Below the pieces are notes generated by a model. It made no database searches, was not told the DNA's origin, and was given only the letters and a program-made list of their open reading frames with translations. A stretch of DNA of 15,798 nt, taken from the NCBI GenBank assembly GCA_001687465.1, contig LVLI01000291.1, positions 1 through 15,798 of the forward strand. Reading direction: 5' to 3'. Made by a program: the position numbers and the translations under genes. The DNA is from Halocafeteria seosinensis (taxonomy: Eukaryota > Sar > Bigyra > Bicosoecida). How positions within the stretch are numbered: the stretch's first letter is position 1; every line of letters starts with the position of its first letter. This document shows, in pieces, positions 8,309 to 15,798 of this stretch.

Positions 8309-10342
8309 ATGCACAAGAGGCGCGCAACCAAGCCAGTGAAGAACCGTATCCCTACGGCGTCAACGACCGCTAGTCGTGGGAAAGCGCACGCCTCGTCCAG
8401 TCCATCAGATGTCGTGAATACCCGAGGACCGAGATGTGCTGATCTGCTCCTGGAAACCAGATTTGCGTTAAGCCAACAGACTTACGATACGAAGCGTTCT
8501 GTTGGATCAGGGCGATCAAGCAGCTCTGCAGTGGTCTCCTCGGATGGGCGGTATCAAGGGATGGATTGCAGTCCTATTCTCTTTTTCCTGGGAGCGAGGG
8601 ATCTGTGTTCGCTCTCGAGAGTATGCAAGAACCTGTACTGGCAAGCCCAAAACAGCGACCTGTGGAAACATCTCGTATACCGTCAAAGAAGTGGGGCATT
8701 ACCGGATACAACTTCGTGTAACTCGATGGCGAATCCTTGGAAATATCTTTTTGTAAAATACTTCCTGGAAAGAGCTTGTAAACTAGTGAGTATCTCTGTA
8801 ATGGACAGTGGGACAAATGTGAAAAGCTAAAATCCATATTGTGTACAGTGGTTTCGGTGGGTTCGAGCGAGGAAAAAAATCAATCGGGATTTTTCTCAAA
8901 CACCGTTGGTGTGTTTGGACCGCATTTACAGGATCCTTAAAGAAGCTGGCGTTAACTTTCGAGTAAGTGATACCCTGGACAGAGTATGAAGGTGTATCGC
9001 ACACACATAGTGACATGGTACGATACATCAGGCTTTTATTCATCTGCGAAATGAAACAGAACGCTGGAGAACATATGTGCCAATTTTCAACGATAAACGC
9101 CCGACTGCAGTGGCAAGCGGGAATCAGTTACGACGAGAGCGGACACTCTCAATACATAAAGACAAGGGCGGATTTTTCCACGCCGAGATAGACTTTTCGA
9201 GACTGCAACATCCAGAGAAGAACCCTTCTTCCACTTTCATCGAAGGCGTGTCTATCAAATTAACGACAAACTTCAGTAAACAAAGCTGTGAAACGCTTGA
9301 CTTTGACCTGTTCCAAGCAGCGCATATCACATCGTATGAGGGTGTTCACCTATACTCGTGCAGTTGCGAAGGCACAGACCAAAAACTCTACGCTGGTTGC
9401 TTTGGCTCAGATGGTTGGACAGTTGATAATGTTGCATTTTTGAGTTTGCACATTAGTCACGCATGTCTAGTAGAAAAACTAGAATCACATGCAATAAGAA
9501 CATGGGGATGGACGTTAAAAACTCATGGAGATTTATGGGAGTTGTTGTCCACACAAGACATCGCCGAAAGAGCGAGCACGCCAAACGCTACTTCCAGTAA
9601 GCCACGGAAACCAAAACCATTGCACGATACCGCCTGCGAAGATGGAAAGATAGAATCTCAAAGACGCTTTGATGGGCTTCACATGCCTCCAAGGCTCTTC
9701 ACAGCAATCAGCACGCTGACTGCTCTTCCCTCTATGAATCCGAAGTACAGTGACACCACAATTGAGTTGACGTCGCAATCGGGGGCAAGCGCCAGCGATA
9801 CATCAACTGTCGACTTCTCTTCCCTTCTCCGCGATGCGAAGTTCGACGAAGAAAACGCTGAAGCCGGTGCGATATCCGAGGAAAGATTCAGCTACATGCG
9901 ACCTGCCCAATCATCGACATCAACCCCGCATCCTCAACGTTTTGACAGCTCTCTCCAATACTCAGGATATCTCGATGCCGGCACCATCTTTGAACTGTTT
10001 GACAAACGGCAACAGATTGAATTTCGCTGGGGAAGTCCAAATAGAGTACTCACTGGATCCTTTCCAGGTGTGTTTTTGGTCACTACTGTTACGTGGGATG
10101 AGGAGCAGCAGGTTGTGTTTAGCAGTGTTACTCTTCAAACTCTCCAGCATATAACGGACGCCGCAACTTCTATCCCCATTCCCTTAATGCGGGATTCGGA
10201 TGCCAAAGATGTAATATCTGTTGATCTTGGTCAATGGCAACGGAATGCGATCCACTTGATAGCACTGTTAACTTCTTATGAGGCAGACGACGGTAGTAGC
10301 GGCATGCATCTTTGTAAGCAAGTGCATATCAACGGGACATAA
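8309..10342 (+). CDS. F-box protein with a large unassigned C-terminal region
   Basis: Three exons: 8309-8785, 8849-8962 and 9032-10342. The introns are 63 and 69 nt with donors GTGAGT and GTAAGT, all phase 0, giving 633 aa. Residues 1-84 are basic and serine-rich. An F-box follows at about residues 87-132: LGARDLCSLSRVCKNLYWQA, then DLWKHLVYRQ. This motif binds Skp1 in SCF ubiquitin ligases, so the protein is probably a substrate adaptor. The region after it continues with a helical exon-2 segment and NETERWRTYV. The C-terminal 400 residues look beta-rich, split by a disordered linker (roughly residues 370-470) full of Ser, Thr and Ala. They show no WD40, Kelch or LRR pattern I can see, so the substrate-binding module is unassigned. 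The stop codon lies 5 bp from that of the convergent PHD gene. Confidence 0.87.
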
Positions 10343-10347
10343 TGAAA

Positions 10348-12398
10348 TCAGGAGCTCTCGTCTTCATCGCCATCAGATTCCGCCTCAGAATTATCGTCTT
10401 CGGATCCGCTAGGCGCGAAGCTCTCTTCGTCTTCATCGTCCCAATCACCGTTCTCAACAGAATCTAGTATGCTATTACCAGGAGGTTGTGTAGCCACTTG
10501 CTTCTGGGCGCCTTTATGCTCTTCAGCATCGTTGTCACTGGTATCAGAACTTTCCTCGTCCTCTTCACTAGAGGAACTACTATCAGTACTCCCCTCATCT
10601 TCATAATCTGCCGGTGGAACGTACTCATTGTCAGTTGACGAAGTTTCTTCGCCGTCTTGGGAGTAATTCCTGCGTGAGCTAGAGTCTTCGGAATATAGCC
10701 CCGCTAACTGTTTCTTATCCTCATTTTCTGGGGAGCCTTCAAGCTCGTCAGCACTCTGGCCGAAGTATATGAGATTGAGACTTAAATAATCTACCGGCCC
10801 CTTGTTTCGGAGTCGGCTTCCGGTTGTAGACGAGCTGCTGCTCACCTCAGATGCTACAGAAGAAGGACCATTCCGGGAATCTCGATCTCGGCTGGCCGTC
10901 TCTTCAATCTCAGAGTGAGAAGACTCAGCGGCAGCCAACGCAGATGCCCACAGCTCACAAAGTTCGGCGGAATTATCCACATCGATGTCAAACGTCTCAT
11001 TGATGGCCCGAATCACGTCCCCTAAGCACAAACAGCGCCGGCAGAACCAATCACTGTCGTCATCCCCTTTTTCTTGCTCCGACACAGGAGGGTTGCAACA
11101 CTTTTGATGGAAACACCGGTTGCTGCATAGAGATGGAAACTTCAACAACTCCCTGGTATAAGCCTACAGTTTCCGAAACAACGTACCAGCCCTCTCCGTC
11201 GCACATAAGGATGTCGTTATCTTCATCGTCTTCTTCCGATCCACAAACGCTGAAGCGGATCCACATATAACGGGGCGAATGAAAATACAATGTATGTCGC
11301 GAGAAGTTGCTCTACTTACCAGCAACAGAAATCGGAAAAATGCACACCATCATCATCATCATCGTCCTCACGGCTTTCTTCTGAGAGTTTACAGTTTTGA
11401 TCATTTTGATCGCGACTAGCTCCTTCCTTCGGTAGCCCATCATTGTACGCTTCGATCTGCTGCAGTACGTTAAGGATATCCTTTTTCAACTTCGAGATAG
11501 CTTGTTCACATTTCTTCATAGACTTTGCATCCATGATTCTTCCTTGTTGCCGATTTCTAAATCCTGTGTTCTCCCATGCCTCTATAAAGGATTGATTCCA
11601 CCTGACTCGGCGCAACAGAGATTGCATTTTCTTCCGATATTCATCAAGAGCAGGAGGATAATGAAGAAGCCCTCTATGCGATGATGATAACTGCTGGCTA
11701 CTCGCACTGTTGGTGCTACTCTTCTTCTTTGGAGAACTCACACCGTCGCTCTTCTGGGAAGTCTCCGCACTCTTCCTTTTAGTGGTTTTCTCTGGTGTCA
11801 TAAACTTATGCTGTTGCTGAACAATTACCCACGGATCGTCCAGATCTCGAAAGTGCACTTTTGGACGGTTCGCAGTCCTCGAAGACCTTCTTCCAGTTTC
11901 TTGGTCTGGGCCACTCGACGTGGACGGAGTACTCGTTCTTGACTTCGTTTTCTTTCTGCTTTGAGGAGTCCGAGTCCCATTGCTCGCGACCGGCGATGTG
12001 CAATCAGAGGCAGAGGACGAAGAAGAAGACTCTACTTTCGCCTTTCGGTTTTGTCCACTTGTACGTGTACGCTTGCTAGATGGTAACGCCGGTTCTCCAC
12101 TTCCGGACTCGCCAGTATTGGTCGCTTTCTCCGGTTTTCCCTCTCTTTCTCGTTTCAAGTGCGTGTTTCTTTTCGACCTCTGGTGCTTACTCACTGCGAC
12201 ATTTTTATTGGGACTCTTTGTGTGCCCGTTGTAGGGTTCTTGAGCATTAACGGCCAAAGTTGAAGCAGAACTGGCACTGGGTCGCCGTGCTCCACGACTC
12301 CGAGGGGATTTTTCCATGGTGGCGTCAGGTGTATTCCTTGTATTATCTAACTGACCCATAGTACCATTCAACACCTCATCGTGTACTCTATTCCCCAT
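10348..12398 (-). CDS. PHD-finger nuclear protein with acidic C-terminal tail
   Basis: Three minus-strand exons: 11320-12398, 11187-11249 and 10348-11122, giving 638 aa. The first ATG in frame is at 12398. Residues 1-220 are basic, Ser/Thr-rich and disordered, with many Lys/Arg clusters that suit nuclear import. A helical segment around residues 255-335 (KMQSLLRRVRWNQSFIEAWE, then KCEQAISKLKKDILNVLQQI) precedes the finger. The PHD finger (about 359-412) is assembled over all three exons: CCVCGSEEDDEDND, then MCDGEGC, then CFHQKC, then DWFCRRC. That is a complete C4HC3 zinc set. PHD fingers of this type read histone H3 tails; the acidic loop before MCDGEG could contact the basic tail (inference). 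The last 150 residues are Asp/Glu/Ser runs, as in histone-binding or chaperone-like tails. I cannot name the complex. Confidence 0.92.
11343..11364 (-). repeat. GAT trinucleotide run coding for aspartates
   Basis: Consecutive ATC/ATG-type triplets on the plus strand give an aspartate run on the minus strand just ahead of the PHD finger (REDDDDDDGVHF). It is an in-frame coding microsatellite and likely length-variable between strains. Confidence 0.7.
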
Positions 12399-13075
12399 AA
12401 CAGTTTGCACTGTAACTCGAAGGAAAAAGGTGAAAGAAAGCACTTGTAATGCTCCCGAGGAATCAAACAATTCCACTTCCAGTCTTGAAGGCGAAAAATC
12501 CCCTTTCCGAGAGAAAAAGGGTAAATGCTACGAATACAAACTCTTAACTTATCTCGATCGCTCTTTACTATGTTTCATCTACAACATAGAGCAATCAGCA
12601 ATTGGAGGGAATTATCAAACCAAACAATTACAATAATTGTACCTGTCTTCTGCCGCAGCTCTTTGTAAAATGTTGTTTTGAAAAGAAGGGCGGAAACCGG
12701 AAACGACGTTTAAACCTCAAAGGGCCCCCATCAAACCCACCATTCCACTGCCGACAACTGGCAGAAGAGTCATATGTTTTTCTACACCACGAGAAGACCG
12801 AGTCGTTGGTTGCGGCTCGCCACTACTGCAGTGGCAGCAGTAATTACAACCACTGAGTTGAAAGTGGTATATGTTACAAGAGATGCAGTGACTGGGATGG
12901 GTTACGTTAGGCTACATGAGCTACATTATGGTGCCAATGGACCACATGCATGCCCATTTGGCGGGAGAAAGAAGTTAGAGTCTTAATCCCCGAACGGGGG
13001 TCTCACTACAACTGTTAGCGTCTTATTATTCCGAATGGTCTGAGACTTTTAAGACACTTCCTTCTAGACTTTCCT
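12399..13075. other. Intergenic stretch upstream of the PHD gene
   Basis: It contains the presumed promoter and 5' untranslated region of the minus-strand PHD gene, next to 12398. Apart from the small plus-strand frame at 12774-12986 I see no coding signal. A CCCCGAACGGGG inverted repeat lies at about 12988-12999, just after that frame, and could form a small hairpin. Confidence 0.5.
12774..12986 (+). CDS. Possible 70-aa membrane or organelle-targeted small protein
   Basis: An ATG-led frame of 70 residues. The N-terminus is rich in arginine and hydroxyl residues with no acid (MFFYTTRRPSRWLRLATT), followed by AVAAVITTTELKVVYV. This pattern fits a mitochondrial presequence or a signal anchor. 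The C-terminus is polar (HACPFGGRKKLES). An in-frame TAA closes the frame upstream near 12711. I recognise no family and see no splice partner. A frame this short may be chance; composition is the only support. Confidence 0.3.
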   Translation: MFFYTTRRPSRWLRLATTAVAAVITTTELKVVYVTRDAVTGMGYVRLHELHYGANGPHACPFGGRKKLES

Positions 13076-13312
13076 TCAAGCAATGGGCATAAACGCTTCC
13101 TCTGAAATCACATAATCTTCCACACTGCGGTCTTTCTCGCTCTCCCTTTCCTTGTTCATGATGATCGGTTGTATCAAGTAAGATCCTACGACATTCGATT
13201 CAAAAGAAAAATCTAACTGCGGTGTGAATTTACGGTTACCAATGCTGGTCAAGGGCAACGCAAAGCTGAACAACGCAAATACGAAGATTACGTATTACTG
13301 GAGAACAGCCAT
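13076..13312 (-). pseudogene. Small secretory-like frame interrupted by an early TAA
   Basis: The minus-strand frame starts with ATG at 13312 (MAVLQ), meets TAA at 13295-13297, and continues as YVIFVFALFSFALPLTS, a good signal-peptide core. About 50 polar residues follow, ending SEEAFMPIA with a TGA at 13076-13078. It begins 13 bp beyond the stop of the membrane-protein gene on the same strand. The TAA may be a disabling mutation. Alternatively the CTCCAG just before it may be a splice acceptor of an unseen upstream exon, but then the frame starts with TAA, which argues against this. An internal acceptor (TTGTTCAG near 13262) is another possibility. Confidence 0.3.
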
Positions 13313-13325
13313 CTAGGCAAACTTC

Positions 13326-14170
13326 TCAGGCAATGCTACTATGCACGAAGAGAGCACCGAGCCATATTGTCCCAAACATGATATCAACAGTCCGTGGATT
13401 CCCGAACGCATAGAGCACAGCGTACACTGCCAACAGAAGGAACATTCTCCGTAGGACGTCTGCTTTCGGCTGAGGTACAATTCTCCTGCACAGATGAGGG
13501 AACGACTAAATGAAAATTAAGTGTTTCAGCTATGATCTTCTAAAGACGCGTACTTAAGAGGAGATTCTCTGATGGCAAAGAGTACTAACGCAGCCAGTAG
13601 CGCGGACTGAGGTCGCTCCCATCCATTCTCTCGGATTTCAAATATAGTCTCCTTGAACATTATCAAGATCGCAGGAACCTGCACAATTAGAGTGAACTTT
13701 TCATCATTGAGATAGTAAGCGAGGAAAGCAATCCCAGATACAGCCATTGCGATGCAGTTCACATTCGCTTGAAGAAAATCGTTGGTTTCATTGTCAAACG
13801 AGAAAATCGCAGCTGTTGCAAACATTGCCATGGGAATCGTTTGCGCATGTTGTCTCATGAAAAAGTGCAGGTTTTTGCATGTTGGAGGATCCGAGTACCT
13901 CCACGCTCCAACAATGCACGTTGCCGCGATAACAACAGTTCCCAGGAAGACCGCCGACGTGCTCGCTTGCGTCTTTGCGTCTACGTCCTTGAACATCGCC
14001 GGAAAGGAGAACAGCAGGACAACAAGGAAAGATCCTGCTTGCAATTCCGATCGTGAGATACTAGTCTTTGAATTCCATTGAAGTAAACGGTCTATAGTGC
14101 CTCCGAACGAGCCCTGTATCCTGCACAAGATATAGGCGGCAGTCGCCACACCCAGAAGCCAGTAGAGCAT
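13326..14170 (-). CDS. Multi-span membrane protein of unknown family (258 aa)
   Basis: Two minus-strand exons: 13554-14170 and 13326-13485. They are separated by a 68-nt intron (donor GTACGC, acceptor CTGTGCAG) whose removal joins SPLK to RIVPQPKADVLRR in frame. The unspliced frame would stop 8 codons after the donor. About eight or nine hydrophobic segments are visible, including WLLGVATAAYIL, FLVVLLFSF, FLGTVVIAATCIVGAW, MAMFATAAIF, AMAVSGIAFLAYYL, LIVQVPAILIMF, LLAALVLFAI, FLLLAVYAVLYAF and FGTIWLGALF, with short charged loops. The start is the ATG before LYWLLG. I do not recognise the family; a small transporter or structural membrane protein is possible. A related damaged copy lies upstream on the same strand (14671-15608), with TCIVG.WRY as the best conserved block. 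Confidence 0.8.
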
Positions 14171-14670
14171 ATTTTCCTAGGCCCTAAAATGCACAAACTG
14201 AACTACAGATACGGAAACAGTCTACCGTGGTATGGTTGTCTGATGTTCATGAAGTGTACTCTCAATCGTGCACACACAAAGTAAATGTGAGGACCCTCTG
14301 GCATTCAGCTTGTGAAGTTCCTACATGCGCCCGGTCACAGAGGTTTGGTGTACAAGGGGTACTGTAGAAATATTGTTGCAAGTCTTGTTGGCGACCTCTT
14401 ATGGTAGCCATGGAATATTCACCATGCTTGGCCACCTATCTCCTACGCTGTACATGTGCAGATGAAAGAAACTACTGTACTTCACAACATCGAATATCAA
14501 GCACAGCGGGTGCAGCCGCTTCATCTAGTTATCGCTGTGTGTATGCACAGGGGTGTGCGCCTCACTGTGCAGCCATACGAGATCCAGTTGCTCTAGTCCC
14601 CACTCATTACCGATTCATTATTTGACGCATGAAACGAGCATGCCCATCGTTGTTCAACGCTCCCCAGTAT
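14171..14670. other. Intergenic stretch between the two membrane-protein copies
   Basis: I see no supported gene here. It should hold the promoter of the intact minus-strand copy (ATG at 14170) and the 3' flank of the damaged copy. A near-palindrome, CATGGAATATTCACCATG, lies at about 14409-14426. Short plus-strand frames in this stretch lack any protein-like pattern. Confidence 0.5.
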
Positions 14671-15608
14671 CTACGTCCCAGGAACAGACAAAAACAACAT
14701 ACGGTCGACCTTTCTGTCGACCCACAGTGAGGCTGCAGAGAGCGCCGCAAAACATACCAATAGCAGGAACAGTTTTCGAAGCGCGTGGGCATATATACGG
14801 CCAAACTGTCAGTCACGTTGATGCGCCACATGCGGGACCGGGTCCCGGCAGGGTTCACCCCTCACACAGCTTAGCGTAGCCCGTAGCAGACAGGTCTTCC
14901 GGTAGGAGCAATACCAATACACACTATATACTATTCAATGTTCCAAAAGGGAGCAATTTTTCGAAGGGAATGTTTTGCGCCGTTATCAGCGTTACCTGGA
15001 GCAGCCTTAGTACCGGAGTACGGTGCACTCCGTGTTCTATGTAATATTGCCGACGTGCTTTCCTTGACGACAATGAACAATGATGGCGCCTGCACCAGAA
15101 TCGTAAGCTGTTTTGTCCGTAGATAATAAGATGCCAGAGCCAAACCAGAGATAGTAAAAACGATGGTCTGAACTTGCACGCGAAGAATTCAAACGTCATC
15201 TCGGAAGTCCATCACTGACAAACACAAAGTTGCAAGCATTGCAAAGGTGATAGTCTCAGCATGCCTCTTCATCAAGGTGTAAAGTTCTTTAAACATCGGA
15301 GACTTTGCATACCTCCAAACACCCACAATGCACGTAGTGGCGATGGGTAAAATTGAGACATAGAACGTCGGGGACACCGATCCATAATAGAACAGAACAT
15401 GTTTGCATTTCGATCCTTGATACACTGTGGTTTTTACAGTGAAAAAATTGGAATCGCCGATATCGGCTAACACGATTCCCAGCTTCTTTAATTCTTTGGC
15501 GAAGGCATCACGGACCCATTCCACGACCAACCAGAATATTGCAAATGCTATCAAGGGACCCCAAATGGTTCTCAGCAAAAAAAGAACATGTGTTGGATTA
15601 ACTACCAA
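14671..15608 (-). pseudogene. Damaged tandem paralog of the multi-span membrane protein
   Basis: The minus-strand frame from about 15608 gives hydrophobic segments and then IATTCIVGVWRYAKSPMFKE, which aligns with IAATCIVGAWRYSDPPTCKN of the intact copy. It runs to a TGA at 15189-15191. The same frame continues past that TGA as TISGLALASYYL and LTILVQAPSLFIVVKES, which align with AVSGIAFLAYYL and FTLIVQVPAILIMFKET. After that the similarity shifts frame (VLRLLQ, donor CAG/GTAACG near 14996). It resumes at 14671-14805 as RIYAHALRKLFLLLVCF against RIVPQPKADVLRRMFLLLAVY, and ends at TAG 14671-14673. No ATG opens the frame: a TGA lies at 15615, so an upstream exon may be missing or unseen. One nonsense codon and one apparent frameshift make a pseudogene likely. 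Confidence 0.65.
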
Positions 15609-15655
15609 ACTGCCTCAGAGACTTCCAATCAATCCTAACGGACGAGTAACATATA

Positions 15656-15673
15656 CATACATACCGGTATGTA
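15656..15673. repeat. Palindrome ACATACCGGTATGT
   Basis: A perfect 14-bp inverted repeat at about 15659-15672, set in a TACATA/TATGTA-rich stretch upstream of the damaged membrane-protein copy. It could be a dimeric factor site or chance. A shorter ATACCGGTAT word also occurs near 2799-2808. Confidence 0.4.
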
Positions 15674-15798
15674 CGTGATTCCCGTCTTCGCTTCCTTGTG
15701 AACTTCAACTGCGTCACTACCCGCGAAATCTGAGCCTCTTGTGTGGGTTTGATATGCCCTCTATGCGGTCAATGAGTATCAAATTACACGTATATGAT

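Noticed and set aside
14704-14723. Inverted repeat GGTCGAC-6-GTCGACC.
   Set aside because: It falls in the exon-2 remnant of the damaged membrane-protein copy and codes for the V-D-R-K-V-D stretch, so it is explained by coding sequence.
14828-14848. GC-rich palindrome GGGACCGGGTCCC.
   Set aside because: A short isolated palindrome with no T run or partner; it probably lies in the intron of the damaged copy.
13295-15191. In-frame TAA, TAG and TGA codons as evidence of a reassigned genetic code.
   Set aside because: The intact genes end at TAA, TAG and TGA in the expected places, so the code appears standard; the internal stops lie only in doubtful or decaying frames.

Overview
The window looks like nuclear DNA of a compact-genome microbial eukaryote (protist, alga or oomycete grade; I cannot assign a lineage). 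Seven protein genes can be reconstructed only by splicing. Their 17 inferred GT-AG introns all fall between 57 and 85 nt. Genes alternate in strand and are separated by tens of bases. Stop codons are standard (TAA, TAG and TGA are all used as ends).

Layout. 1-3178 is gene-poor, with one weak degenerate open frame and a short repeated motif. 3179-5255 (+) is a five-exon gene for a 586-aa unrecognised protein with a basic, nuclear-looking stretch. 5316-6803 (-) is a SET-domain lysine methyltransferase of the Rubisco-LSMT/SETD3/SETD6 type. 6872-7630 (+) is a 186-aa orphan. 7669-8180 (-) is a small two-span membrane protein. 8309-10342 (+) is an F-box protein. 10348-12398 (-) is a PHD-finger protein with an acidic tail. 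12399-13075 holds at most one small frame. 13076-13312 (-) is a small secretory-like frame with a stop codon inside it. 13326-14170 (-) is a multi-span membrane protein, and 14671-15608 (-) is a damaged tandem relative of it.

The core 3179-12398 is a chain of convergent and divergent pairs. Convergent stop codons lie 60, 38 and 5 bp apart. Divergent start codons lie 68 and 128 bp apart. Neighbouring genes must therefore share promoters or overlap in their 3' untranslated regions. A SET methyltransferase, an F-box protein and a PHD reader sit within 7 kb, but nothing in the sequence shows that they act together.

The most useful results are the gene models themselves, which simple open-frame reading misses. 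Examples are a 72-nt stop-free intron inside the SET motif, a PHD finger split over three exons, and the membrane-protein duplicate with a broken copy. I found no clear evidence of a wholly new system. The best candidates for novelty are the unrecognised proteins at 3179-5255, 6872-7630, 7669-8180 and 13326-15608.
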